The position numbers and the translations under genes are program-made. Below, piece after piece: positions 1 to 8,434 of a stretch of 64,000 nucleotides of DNA (the stretch's first letter is position 1; each line of letters begins with the position of its first letter). Under the pieces are notes generated by a model. That model was not told where the DNA came from. It was given only the letters and a program-made list of their open reading frames with translations, and did not search any database. The stretch lies in NCBI GenBank assembly GCA_039196965.1, contig JBCCUK010000003.1:62001-126000 (forward strand), written 5' to 3'. Source of the DNA: CALLCD01 sp039196965 (GTDB taxonomy: Bacteria; Pseudomonadota; Alphaproteobacteria; Caulobacterales; Hyphomonadaceae).

Positions 1-183
1 GATAAGCAGGTGCGCGCAGTAGAGCTTCGATCTGAGCTGGAAGCGTTGAACAGCGAAATCGCTGCGCTGGAACGTGATGTAAAGCGCCTGACGCCTGGCA
101 GCGTGGATCCGGATTTTGTCGAAGCTCTCGCGCGGGAAAAGCTCGCTTTCGTGCGTCCCGACGAGATCGTCATCACGCAATAG
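1..183 (+). CDS. ftsB: Septum formation initiator FtsB/DivIC family protein (3' part)
   Basis: Only the last 60 codons are inside the window; the gene enters from the left edge in frame 1 and ends with TAG at 181-183. The visible part is a coiled-coil-like heptad stretch rich in Leu, Glu and Arg (LRSELEALNSEIAALERDV), followed by a conserved tail with ALAREKLAFVRPDEIVI, the usual end of FtsB/DivIC proteins. The family consists of small bitopic membrane proteins that join the FtsQLB divisome complex. The membrane segment would lie upstream of the window. In alphaproteobacteria this gene commonly precedes pdhA, as here (95 bp gap), which supports the call. Confidence 0.85.
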   Translation, partial: DKQVRAVELRSELEALNSEIAALERDVKRLTPGSVDPDFVEALAREKLAFVRPDEIVITQ

Positions 184-277
184 TGGTCGAAGCATGCATT
201 CCTGCATAGGCGAACTGACTGGACCTTGATGGCAGGTTGACGCAAAACAGACGCTCTACCTTGCGGAGTGCTCCCCC

Positions 278-1279
278 ATGGCGACAACCACCCAGACAAG
301 TAAGAAGAAATCGCCCGGCTCCAAAGCCGAGATGCTTCAGTTTTATAAGGACATGCTCCTGATCCGGAGATTCGAAGAGCGCGCTGGCCAGCTCTATGGA
401 ATGGGTGAAATTGCCGGTTTCTGTCACCTTTATATTGGTCAGGAAGCAGTCGTTACAGGCGTGCAGGCCATCCTGAAAGAGGGTGATCAGGTTATCACCG
501 GATATCGGGACCATGGCCATATGCTTGCCTGTGGAATGGATCCCAATGGCGTTATGGCAGAGCTGACCGGCCGTGAAGGTGGGTACTCCCGCGGCAAAGG
601 CGGCAGCATGCACATGTTCAGCAGGGAGAAGAATTTCTTTGGCGGACACGGCATTGTCGGCGCGCAGGTTCCGATTGGAACAGGCCTCGCCTTTTCGAAT
701 AAGTATCTCGGCAAAGACAATATAGCGGTTGCCTATTTCGGCGATGGCGCGGCCAATCAGGGCCAGGTCTATGAGGCCTTCAATATGGCTTCGCTTTGGG
801 ATCTGCCCGTTGTCTACGTGATCGAAAACAATCAATACGCCATGGGCACAAGCGTCGCCCGGGCATCGGCTGAGACAGAGCTGTACAAGCGCGGGATCAG
901 CTTCGAAATTGAAGGTCAGGAAGTCGACGGCATGGATGTGTTCGCCGTGAAGAAAGCCGCCGAAAAAGCGGCAAAGTATGCGCGCTCCGGCAAGGGTCCC
1001 TATATCCTGGAAATGAGCACCTACCGCTATCGTGGTCATTCTATGTCCGATCCGGCGAAGTACCGAAAACGCGAAGAGGTCGATGATGTGCGTTCGCACC
1101 GGGACCCGATCGACGGTTTGAAATCACAGATCATCGAAGCGGGCCATGCCACCGAGGATGAGTTGAAGGCAATCGATAAAGATATCAGGGCGGTGGTGAA
1201 AGAGGCGGCGGACTTCTCCCTCTCGAGCCCAGAGCCGGATCCTGCAGAGCTGTGGACCGATGTATTAGTGGAGATTTAA
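278..1279 (+). CDS. pdhA: Pyruvate dehydrogenase E1 component, alpha subunit
   Basis: E1 alpha pairs with PdhB to decarboxylate pyruvate with thiamine diphosphate and to acetylate the lipoyl groups of PdhB and PdhC. At 333 residues it has the usual length for an alphaproteobacterial E1 alpha. The ThDP/Mg motif begins at GDGAANQG (155-162) and ends at the NN pair (184-185). The phosphorylation-loop-like segment RYRGHSMSDPAKYR (about 250-263) is intact. It starts 95 bp after ftsB and opens the operon pdhA-DUF3291-MAPEG-pdhB-GFA-pdhC-lpd. The region upstream of the ATG contains GCGGAG as a possible ribosome site. The family identity is secure. Confidence 0.96.
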   Translation: MATTTQTSKKKSPGSKAEMLQFYKDMLLIRRFEERAGQLYGMGEIAGFCHLYIGQEAVVTGVQAILKEGDQVITGYRDHGHMLACGMDPNGVMAELTGREGGYSRGKGGSMHMFSREKNFFGGHGIVGAQVPIGTGLAFSNKYLGKDNIAVAYFGDGAANQGQVYEAFNMASLWDLPVVYVIENNQYAMGTSVARASAETELYKRGISFEIEGQEVDGMDVFAVKKAAEKAAKYARSGKGPYILEMSTYRYRGHSMSDPAKYRKREEVDDVRSHRDPIDGLKSQIIEAGHATEDELKAIDKDIRAVVKEAADFSLSSPEPDPAELWTDVLVEI

Positions 1280-1282
1280 GCC

Positions 1283-1768
1283 ATGCCGATTGCGCAGTTG
1301 AACATTGGGATTACGAGATATCCAGTCGATGATCCTCGCATGATCGGGTTCACTGGCCGGATCGAGATCATTAATTCGATTGCCGATCGGTCGGATGGAT
1401 TCATTTGGCGTCTCATCGATGATAGCGACAAGGATGGCGCATTGGATTTACGTCTTCCTGGCCAGGAGGACATACTCGTAAACATGTCGGTGTGGCGGGA
1501 CATCGATAGTCTTTTTCATTACGTCTATAAGACGGCCCATGCCAAAGTGATGCGCGATCGGGCTGATTGGTTTGAGCCTCTGAAGGATCGTCACCTCGTC
1601 CTCTGGTATGTGCCAGAGGGGCATATTCCAAGCCTGGAAGAGGCAAATGACTGCCTCCAGCTCCTGCAAGCGAACGGTCCGTGTCCGGATGCTTTCACCT
1701 TTGATGTTCCTTTTACCGAGGCGGGCGTTCCGATAAGCCCGAACTTCCCAAAAAAGGACTGCGCCTGA
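1283..1768 (+). CDS. DUF3291 domain protein
   Basis: A 161-residue soluble protein with the DUF3291 pattern: an N-terminal strand (IAQLNIGITRYP), a central W-rich helix (MSVWRDIDSLFHYVY), the segment WFEPL, and LVLWYVPEGHIPS. DUF3291 belongs to the dimeric alpha-beta barrel (Dabb-like) fold; some relatives are annotated as monooxygenase-like, but no reaction is established and I assign none. It begins 3 bp after pdhA, and its stop codon overlaps the start of the MAPEG gene (TGATG), so it is translated within the pyruvate dehydrogenase operon. It has no signal peptide. Confidence 0.8.
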   Translation: MPIAQLNIGITRYPVDDPRMIGFTGRIEIINSIADRSDGFIWRLIDDSDKDGALDLRLPGQEDILVNMSVWRDIDSLFHYVYKTAHAKVMRDRADWFEPLKDRHLVLWYVPEGHIPSLEEANDCLQLLQANGPCPDAFTFDVPFTEAGVPISPNFPKKDCA

Positions 1769-2172
1769 TGCCGATTGAATACAGCTATCTGGTCGCGTCA
1801 TCGGCACTGCTGTTTATTTATATCTGTGGTGAGATGACCGCCGGCCATATGCAGTATTCGACCAAAGAGCTGCTTGGAGCGCGGGACCATTTTGAAAGGC
1901 CTGCGGGTGCCTTTGGCCGCGCCCAGCGATCTACCCGCAACATGGTCGAAGCACTGGTTATGTTTGCCCCGCTGATTTTGATCGCTGGTCAGACGGACAG
2001 CTTCAATCAGTGGACGTCCCTCGCCAGCGTGCTGTTCTTCTGGTCTCGCGTTGTTTATGCGCCGCTATACTGGTTTGGCGTTCCTGTCCTGCGATCACTT
2101 GTTTGGTTTGTCAGTGTAGGCGCGACGGTGCTCGTCTTTTTTCAAGTTCTTCCATTCTCAGGAGCCGCTTAA
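1768..2172 (+). CDS. MAPEG family membrane protein
   Basis: A 134-residue protein with about four hydrophobic segments, matching the MAPEG family (membrane-associated proteins in eicosanoid and glutathione metabolism). It shows the typical cytoplasmic loop after TM1 (ARDHFERPAGAFGRAQRSTRNMVEAL), whose R-x3-N-x2-E pattern is the family hallmark and contributes to glutathione binding in characterised members. Substrate is unknown; bacterial MAPEG proteins are often glutathione transferases or peroxidases. It overlaps the upstream DUF3291 gene (TGATG) and abuts pdhB, whose ATG follows its stop directly, so co-translation within the pdh operon is likely. Confidence 0.85.
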   Translation: MPIEYSYLVASSALLFIYICGEMTAGHMQYSTKELLGARDHFERPAGAFGRAQRSTRNMVEALVMFAPLILIAGQTDSFNQWTSLASVLFFWSRVVYAPLYWFGVPVLRSLVWFVSVGATVLVFFQVLPFSGAA

Positions 2173-3576
2173 ATGGCAGTCGACATTCTGATGCCTGCAC
2201 TTTCCCCCACCATGGAGGAGGGGACGATTGCGAAATGGTTGAAGGCTGAAGGGGACGAAGTCTCTTCGGGCGATGTGATCGCGGAAATCGAGACCGACAA
2301 GGCGACGATGGAAGTCGAAGCGGTGGAAGAGGGCGTGCTTGCGAAGATCCTTATCCCGGAAGGCACTGAGGGGGTGAAGGTCAACGAGGTGATCGCCTTG
2401 CTGGCCGAGGATGGAGAGGCTGTGGAGGGCGTGGCAACCTCACAGGTGGAGCGTTCGCCCGCGGAGGTGCCTGAAACACAAGCAGAGGATGCGCCGATCC
2501 CCGACCCTAATCCTCGCGCTGTCGAGGCTGCGGCCCCGATAGGGCACAACTCATCGGTTCTCACCGACCCGGATGTTCCCGCCGGTACAAGCTTTACCGA
2601 GACGACGGTGCGCGATGCCCTCCGCGATGCCATGGCAGAAGAGATGCGGCGCGACGAGACCGTTTTCGTTATGGGTGAGGAGGTCGCCGAATATCAGGGG
2701 GCGTACAAAGTCACCCGAGAACTCCTTCAGGAATTTGGCGATCGCCGGGTCGTCGATACACCGATTACAGAGCATGGCTTTGCCGGGCTCGGCGTTGGTG
2801 CTGCCTTTGGCGGTTTGCGCCCCATTGTCGAGTTCATGACCTTCAACTTTGCCATGCAGGCCATCGATCACATTATCAATTCTGCGGCGAAGACGCTTTA
2901 TATGTCCGGCGGCCAGATGGGATGCCCGATCGTTTTCCGCGGGCCGAATGGCGCGGCGTCCCGCGTCGGCGCGCAGCACAGTCAGGACTACGCCGCATGG
3001 TACGGTCATGTACCGGGGCTAAAGGTGGTCGCACCCTATGATGCGGCCTCTGCAAAAGGGCTTCTCAAAGCTGCGATCCGTGATCCGAACCCGGTCGTCT
3101 TCCTGGAGCATGAGCTTGTCTACGGCGAAGGCTTCGCTGTGCCGGATCTGGATGATTATGTCCTGCCCATCGGCAAAGCAGCCGTAAAACGGGAAGGGAC
3201 TGACGTTACCATTGTCGCCTATTCCCGAATGGTTGGTTTTGCGCTGGAAGCTGCCGAGGCGTTGGCGGCGGAAGGCATTTCAGCAGAAGTTATCGACCTG
3301 CGCACCATCCGGCCGATGGATACCGAGACCGTTGTCGAGAGTGTCATGAAGACCAACCGTCTCGTCACAGCCGAAGAAGGCTGGCGCTTCATGGGCGTCG
3401 GCTCGGAGCTATGTGCGACTGTCACAAAAGACGCCTTCGACTATCTCGATGCCCCGCCGACCCGCGTGACCCAGGCCGACGTGCCGCTGCCCTATGCTGG
3501 CAATCTTGAAGCGATGAGCCTGCCGGGAGCGGAGGATATTGTCGCGGCCGCGAAGTCTGTTTGCGAGGGGATGTGA
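2173..3576 (+). CDS. pdhB: Pyruvate dehydrogenase E1 component, beta subunit, with N-terminal lipoyl domain
   Basis: A 467-residue E1 beta made of an N-terminal lipoyl domain (1 to about 80, lipoyl Lys43 in ETDKATMEVE), an acidic Ala/Pro/Glu linker (about 85-140), and a transketolase-like E1 beta body from about 145 to the end. A lipoyl domain on E1 beta is a known feature of alphaproteobacterial pyruvate dehydrogenases. The lipoyl domain is nearly identical to that of PdhC encoded 0.5 kb downstream, including the start of the linker. The gene follows the MAPEG stop without a gap and ends in a TGATG overlap with the GFA gene. Confidence 0.96.
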   Translation: MAVDILMPALSPTMEEGTIAKWLKAEGDEVSSGDVIAEIETDKATMEVEAVEEGVLAKILIPEGTEGVKVNEVIALLAEDGEAVEGVATSQVERSPAEVPETQAEDAPIPDPNPRAVEAAAPIGHNSSVLTDPDVPAGTSFTETTVRDALRDAMAEEMRRDETVFVMGEEVAEYQGAYKVTRELLQEFGDRRVVDTPITEHGFAGLGVGAAFGGLRPIVEFMTFNFAMQAIDHIINSAAKTLYMSGGQMGCPIVFRGPNGAASRVGAQHSQDYAAWYGHVPGLKVVAPYDAASAKGLLKAAIRDPNPVVFLEHELVYGEGFAVPDLDDYVLPIGKAAVKREGTDVTIVAYSRMVGFALEAAEALAAEGISAEVIDLRTIRPMDTETVVESVMKTNRLVTAEEGWRFMGVGSELCATVTKDAFDYLDAPPTRVTQADVPLPYAGNLEAMSLPGAEDIVAAAKSVCEGM

Positions 3577-4034
3577 TGTCAGAGACATATAAAGGGCAAT
3601 GTCACTGCGGTGCCTTGTCAGCAGACATCAAACTGTCAGTTCCCTCGACAGATATAGAGCTACGCTCCTGTCAGTGTGACTTCTGCAAAAGGCATAATGG
3701 CCTGACCTTTACCGACCCCCTTGGTGAATTTGTGTTGTATTATCAAGCCGGGACACTGAAGCGCTACCGTATGGGACTTGGGATAACTGAATTTCTGCTG
3801 TGCGACCGGTGCGGTGTATATGTTGCAGCCGTGATGAACACGAAATCAGGACTTAAAGCGACGGTCAATTCAGCGGGGCTGGGCCTGGATGTCTTCAGCG
3901 ACCGGCAGCCCAAGCCAGTGAATTACGATGGGGAAACTGCCGACATTCGCCGGCGTCGCCGTATCGAGGGTTGGACACCTGCCAAACTGATCGAGACAGA
4001 CACCTCAGCATCGTCGCTGCAAGATTGTGCGTGA
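3576..4034 (+). CDS. GFA (CENP-V/GFA) family zinc protein
   Basis: A 152-residue protein of the glutathione-dependent formaldehyde-activating (GFA) fold. The zinc cysteines are visible: CHCG at 9-12, CQCDFC at 32-37 and a later CDRC pair. The founding member was proposed to form S-hydroxymethylglutathione, but most relatives are uncharacterised and the substrate here is unknown. Its ATG overlaps the pdhB stop (TGATG); an in-frame TTG at 3561 lies inside pdhB and is less likely to be used. pdhC starts 10 bp downstream. With the MAPEG gene it is one of two glutathione-linked families embedded among pyruvate dehydrogenase subunits. Confidence 0.85.
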   Translation: MSETYKGQCHCGALSADIKLSVPSTDIELRSCQCDFCKRHNGLTFTDPLGEFVLYYQAGTLKRYRMGLGITEFLLCDRCGVYVAAVMNTKSGLKATVNSAGLGLDVFSDRQPKPVNYDGETADIRRRRRIEGWTPAKLIETDTSASSLQDCA

Positions 4035-4044
4035 AGGATAGGAT

Positions 4045-5373
4045 ATGCCAATCAACATCACCATGCCCGCGCTGTCGCCCACCATGGAAGAGGGCACGCT
4101 TGCCAAATGGTTGAAGGCCGAGGGCGATGAAGTCCAATCCGGTGACCTCCTTGCAGAGATCGAAACCGACAAAGCGACCATGGAAGTCGAAGCTGTGGAA
4201 GAGGGGGTCCTAGCCAAGATCCTGATCCCGGAGGGGACTGAAGGCGTAAAGGTCAATGAGATCATCGCAGTGCTGGCGGAGGATGGCGAGGCTGTCGAAG
4301 GAGTAGCAAACGCTCCAGTGGAGCGTTTGCCCGAAGACAGGCCCGAAGCGAAAGCGGAGGGCGCTCCTAAGCCGACCCCGGAGGCAGTAGCTCCTGCTCT
4401 CCAAGAGGCCCCAGCACCGAGCGCCGCGCCGCTCGCCTCTGCTACCATCAGCGGAGACCGCATCAAGGCGAGCCCTCTCGCACGCCGCATCGCCGGGTTG
4501 AAGGGCATCGATCTCTCAGCGCTTGCCGGAAAGGGCTCCGGTCCCCATGGGCGAATTGTCAAAAAGGATGTCGAGAATTTCGAGCCGGGTTCCCGTGCGC
4601 TGACGACCACCGGGACAACTGCGCCAGCAAGCCCAGACGGGCTGATCCTGCCGCAGTTGCTGGACGATCGGGTCTACGATCCGGAAAGCTACGAGTTGGT
4701 GCCATTGGACGGTATGCGGAAGACGGTCGCAAAGCGTCTTACCCAAAGCTTCATGCAGGTGCCGCACTTTCCGTTAACGGTGGATCTCCGCCTCGACAGC
4801 TTGCTCGCTGCGCGGTCCAATGTGAATGCTGCTGCGCCGGAGGGTGTAAAAATCTCCGTAAACGATATGATCATTAAAGCGGCAGCGCTCGCGCTCATGG
4901 ATGAGCCGGACTGCAATGCATCCTATACAGATGAAGGGATTGCCTATCATCACGGCGCTCACATTTCAGTCGCTGTAGCGATTGATGGTGGACTGATTAC
5001 CCCGGTCGTCCGTAATGCCCACCTTAAGGGGCTCGCGGAGATTTCGATGGAGATGAAAGACCTCGCCATTCGCGCCCGCGAGCGCAAGCTGAAACCGCAG
5101 GAATACATGGGCGGAACGTTCTCGCTCTCCAATCTCGGCATGTTCGGCATCAAGAACTTTGCGTCGATCATCAATCCGCCCGAGGGCATGATCATGTCTG
5201 TCGGTGCTGGTGAGAAAAAGCCTGTGGTCCTTGATGACGGATCGCTCGGTGTTGCAACGCTGATGGGCGTCACGCTGACCTGCGATCACCGCGTCATTGG
5301 CGGTGCGGAAGGCGCGAAGTGGCTCGCAGCTTTCAAACGCTACATCGAAATGCCGGAAGCGATGTTGCTTTGA
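4045..5373 (+). CDS. pdhC: Pyruvate dehydrogenase E2, dihydrolipoamide acetyltransferase
   Basis: A 442-residue E2 core protein: one lipoyl domain (1 to about 80, Lys43), an Ala/Pro linker, a peripheral subunit-binding domain (about 139-177, SPLARRIA and GRIVKKDV), and a catalytic domain (about 215-442). It moves acetyl groups from lipoamide to CoA. The active-site motif, normally DHRxxDG, reads DHRVIGG at 414-420: His415 is present, but the Asp expected at 419 is Gly (codon GGC). The rest of the acyltransferase domain is well conserved, with no frameshift. The gene lies 10 bp after the GFA gene and 43 bp before lpd. Confidence 0.95.
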   Translation: MPINITMPALSPTMEEGTLAKWLKAEGDEVQSGDLLAEIETDKATMEVEAVEEGVLAKILIPEGTEGVKVNEIIAVLAEDGEAVEGVANAPVERLPEDRPEAKAEGAPKPTPEAVAPALQEAPAPSAAPLASATISGDRIKASPLARRIAGLKGIDLSALAGKGSGPHGRIVKKDVENFEPGSRALTTTGTTAPASPDGLILPQLLDDRVYDPESYELVPLDGMRKTVAKRLTQSFMQVPHFPLTVDLRLDSLLAARSNVNAAAPEGVKISVNDMIIKAAALALMDEPDCNASYTDEGIAYHHGAHISVAVAIDGGLITPVVRNAHLKGLAEISMEMKDLAIRARERKLKPQEYMGGTFSLSNLGMFGIKNFASIINPPEGMIMSVGAGEKKPVVLDDGSLGVATLMGVTLTCDHRVIGGAEGAKWLAAFKRYIEMPEAMLL

Positions 5374-5416
5374 GGCTTATCTCACGGAACATTTTTAAGA
5401 TCTGAGGACTTGGCAA

Positions 5417-6835
5417 ATGGCCAATACAGACTACGACCTTATCGTTATTGGCTCCGGCCCCGGTGGATATGTCACCGCTATCCGCGCCTCGCAGCTCGGC
5501 ATGAAGACCGCCGTGGTGGAACGCGCCGAGCTTGGCGGCGTTTGCCTAAACTGGGGCTGTATCCCCACCAAGGCTTTGCTGCGGTCAGCCGAAGTCATGC
5601 ATCTTGCCAAGCATGCAACGGAGTTTGGCCTTAAGGAGCTGAAGCCCGAAGTCGATCTAGATGCTGTTGTTAAGCGCTCCCGCGGTGTCGCGGCTCAACT
5701 GTCCGGCGGCGTGAAGTTCCTCATGAAGAAGAACAAGATCACCGTCATCGAGGGCGAAGCACGGCTAGAGAAAGGTGCGTCTGCACCGAAGGTCGTTGTG
5801 AAAGATAAGGCGGGTGTGGATAAATCGTACACGGCCGAACATGTGATCGTAGCGACCGGCGCGCGGGCGCGCAGCATTCCGCAAGCCGGCCTCGAGCCGG
5901 ATGGTAAATTTATCTGGACATACCGGGAAGCCATGGTGCCCGATGTGATGCCTAAAAAGCTTCTGGTGATTGGCTCCGGCGCGATCGGAATCGAGTTTGC
6001 CAGTTTTTACAACGAAATGGGTTCGGATGTGACTGTCGTCGAAGCTGTTGATAGAATACTTCCCGTCGAGGATGAGGAAATTTCCAGCATCGCCCGCAAG
6101 CAATTCGAGAAGCAGGGCATCAAGATCCACACCGGCGCACAGGTGAAGAGTCTGATCAAGGGCAAGACCAGTGTGAAAGCCGAAGTCGACCTTGGGGGTG
6201 GAAAAACTGAAACCGTCACGGCCGATCGGGTCATTCTGGCGATTGGGATTGTCGGCAATGTCGAAGGTCTGGGGCTTGAGGCGCTTGGTGTCACAATCGA
6301 CCGTACACACATCACTGTCGATGGCTTCGGGCGGACAGGCTTTCCCGGCCTTTACGCGATCGGGGATGTTACCGGGCCGCCATGGCTCGCCCATAAGGCG
6401 TCGCATGAGGGCGTCCTATGCGTTGAAGGCATTCACGGGAAGAATGAGGCGCACCCGTTTGACGCCTCAAATGTTCCGGGCTGCACCTATTCGCATCCAC
6501 AGGTTGCGAGCGTCGGCCTGACGGAAGCTGCGGCCAAGGCTGCCGGACATGATATCAAGGTCGGTCGGTTCCCATTTGTCGGCAACGGAAAGTCTATCGC
6601 GCTCGGTGCCGGGGATGGCCTCGTGAAAACGATCTTTGATAAAGAAACCGGTGAATTACTCGGGGCCCATATGATCGGTGCGGAAGTGACGGAGCTTATT
6701 CAGGGTTATGTCATCGCAAGGGAAGGCGAGCTGACCGAGGAAGACCTGATGCACACAATCTTCCCCCATCCAACACTGTCAGAGATGATGCATGAAGCGG
6801 TGCTAGACGCCGAAGGCAGGGCGCTGCACATCTAG
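5417..6835 (+). CDS. lpd: Dihydrolipoyl dehydrogenase (E3)
   Basis: A 472-residue flavoprotein that reoxidises dihydrolipoamide with NAD+. The FAD motif GSGPGG is at 12-17. The redox disulfide is Cys43/Cys48 in GGVCLNWGCIPTK. A second Rossmann motif (GSGAIGIEFA) binds NAD. The C-terminal dimer-interface active site HPTLSE (451-456) provides His451 and Glu456. It ends the pdh operon. The gene runs convergently toward the enoyl-CoA hydratase gene with 33 bp between the stops. Since the operon encodes E1 and E2 of pyruvate dehydrogenase, this copy probably serves that complex first. Confidence 0.96.
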   Translation: MANTDYDLIVIGSGPGGYVTAIRASQLGMKTAVVERAELGGVCLNWGCIPTKALLRSAEVMHLAKHATEFGLKELKPEVDLDAVVKRSRGVAAQLSGGVKFLMKKNKITVIEGEARLEKGASAPKVVVKDKAGVDKSYTAEHVIVATGARARSIPQAGLEPDGKFIWTYREAMVPDVMPKKLLVIGSGAIGIEFASFYNEMGSDVTVVEAVDRILPVEDEEISSIARKQFEKQGIKIHTGAQVKSLIKGKTSVKAEVDLGGGKTETVTADRVILAIGIVGNVEGLGLEALGVTIDRTHITVDGFGRTGFPGLYAIGDVTGPPWLAHKASHEGVLCVEGIHGKNEAHPFDASNVPGCTYSHPQVASVGLTEAAAKAAGHDIKVGRFPFVGNGKSIALGAGDGLVKTIFDKETGELLGAHMIGAEVTELIQGYVIAREGELTEEDLMHTIFPHPTLSEMMHEAVLDAEGRALHI

Positions 6836-6868
6836 GTCAGTTTTTGATTTAATCGTATGCTGATTATT

Positions 6869-7645
6869 TCAGACGAACTTCGGTGGCCGTTTTTCCAGAA
6901 ATGCTCTGTACCCTTCCTGAAAGTCCTCGCCTTGAAATCCATCGAGATGCAGCTGCCAGGCTGACCTGTCCTCTGGTGCGCTTCCGGCGAGAAGCTTCTG
7001 GATCATTTGCTTCATGGTTCGCACTGAAAACTGGGACAGCCCGGCGATATCAGCACCAATGGTTCTGGCGGCATCTATAGCCTGGCCACGCTCAACTAGA
7101 CGATCTACAAGCCCAACTTGGTGTGCTTCGTCCGCATCCAAGGTCCGCGCCGTGAATAAAATGTCTTTTGTGATGCCGGGACCCACTGCGTCTAACAATC
7201 TTTTCGTATCGGCAGGTGGATAGACCAGCCCGAGCTTGCTGGGCGGCACACCGAACTTCGATCCTTTAGCGGCAATGCGAAGGTCCGCAGCCATCGCAAT
7301 CGAAACGCCAGCCCCCATACAGGCTCCTTCAATCGCTGCCAGCACAGGTTTTTCGCTCGTCGCGATCGCGGTCAGGGCGCGTTCAATACCTTCAGCCGCT
7401 TCTTTGGTACTCTCCGCTGTTGCATAGACGGTCTCAAACTCTTGGATGTCTGCACCGGCTGCGAAGGCACCTGCTGTGCCACCGTGAACAATAATGACTT
7501 TTACGTCTGACGCGGCATTGGCTTGCTCAATCAGATCAGGGATGGCGGTCCACATGGCGACAGACAGGGCGTTACGCTTTTTTGGTGCATTGAGGATGAT
7601 CTCGCCAATTGGTGGTGTGGCATCAAAGCGAATGGCTGATGTCAT
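6869..7645 (-). CDS. Enoyl-CoA hydratase/isomerase family protein
   Basis: A 258-residue crotonase-fold protein. The oxyanion-hole segments are visible: AAGADIQEF in the N-terminal half and GACMGAGVSIAMAADLRIA in the middle. It probably acts on an acyl-CoA, but the exact substrate cannot be read from the sequence. I place the start at the ATG ending at 7645 because AAAGGACG precedes it at good spacing and the crotonase domain begins there; the reading frame stays open 34 codons upstream, but that stretch has no family similarity. It is the downstream member of a minus-strand group with a cysteine hydrolase and an acyl-ligase gene. Confidence 0.88.
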   Translation of the reverse strand: MTSAIRFDATPPIGEIILNAPKKRNALSVAMWTAIPDLIEQANAASDVKVIIVHGGTAGAFAAGADIQEFETVYATAESTKEAAEGIERALTAIATSEKPVLAAIEGACMGAGVSIAMAADLRIAAKGSKFGVPPSKLGLVYPPADTKRLLDAVGPGITKDILFTARTLDADEAHQVGLVDRLVERGQAIDAARTIGADIAGLSQFSVRTMKQMIQKLLAGSAPEDRSAWQLHLDGFQGEDFQEGYRAFLEKRPPKFV

Positions 7646-7799
7646 TAGGCGTCCTTTGCAAAAAAAGGGGCGGTCGGAACCGGGACACCCGTATTGGCGA
7701 CCAATCCCTTCCAGCGCAAGAAGTTTCTGGAGCTCTGAGAGTTTCAAAAAGCGGGGGAGATTGATCCTATGCGCGCGCGTCGGATGGATAAGTCATCTA

Positions 7800-8363
7800 T
7801 CAGGCGGAGACGCTCGCGCCCTCCCGGAACTCAATGTCATGAACGTCCACCACCTGCCCGAATGCTTGCTGCCAGACCGCTTCATGGTGATCGGCAATGC
7901 TTCCGGCGGATAGGGACCCCGTATCGAATGTTGCATGTGCGCCGGCAGCGATAATGACCTTGTAGCCGCGATCGGCAGCTGTGCGAACAGCTGTATCGAC
8001 GCAGAATTCGGTCTGCATGCCACAAATGATCAGGCGGCGAACATCAAGTTCAGTGAGCACCTTTTCAAGCTCTGTTGCTTTGAACATGCCGCACTCGGCT
8101 TTTGACACCACCTTGTCTTCGGCGCGCGGCGCGATCTCACGAGCTATGGCGTGTCCGGGAACCGTTTTTGCCAGTGCTTGTCCGGCAACCCCTTCATGCT
8201 GGATGTAGACGATTGGGTAGTTGGCGCTTCTCGCCCCATCAATCAGCGTGCAGATATTGGCAAGCAGTTCATCCCTGCCAACCGGACCAATCCCGGGAAG
8301 GTCGAGCATCCCTTCCTGAACGTCGACTATTACTAGCGCTGTTATCGGGTTAGGTTGGGTCAT
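7800..8363 (-). CDS. Cysteine hydrolase, isochorismatase family
   Basis: A 187-residue isochorismatase-like hydrolase. The catalytic triad is recognisable: Asp in VIVDVQEGM near the N-terminus, Lys in VVSKAECGMF, and the nucleophile Cys in GMQTEFCVDTA. Relatives include nicotinamidases, isochorismatases and carbamoyl hydrolases, and the substrate cannot be decided here. The ATG at 8363 starts directly before the conserved first strand; the frame is open further upstream but without similarity. It lies 71 bp downstream of the acyl-ligase gene and 154 bp upstream of the enoyl-CoA hydratase start, all on the minus strand, and may be co-transcribed with them. Confidence 0.85.
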   Translation of the reverse strand: MTQPNPITALVIVDVQEGMLDLPGIGPVGRDELLANICTLIDGARSANYPIVYIQHEGVAGQALAKTVPGHAIAREIAPRAEDKVVSKAECGMFKATELEKVLTELDVRRLIICGMQTEFCVDTAVRTAADRGYKVIIAAGAHATFDTGSLSAGSIADHHEAVWQQAFGQVVDVHDIEFREGASVSA

Positions 8364-8434
8364 GGTTGCAAGTCTGCTCCACCTGTCACAAACCTCACAA
8401 GTTTCGATCTCAATCCGATCACAGATGAACAGCG

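Noticed and set aside
173..1099. Long open frame on the minus strand opposite pdhA
   Set aside because: It is the antisense shadow of pdhA, with no family features and no ribosome site.
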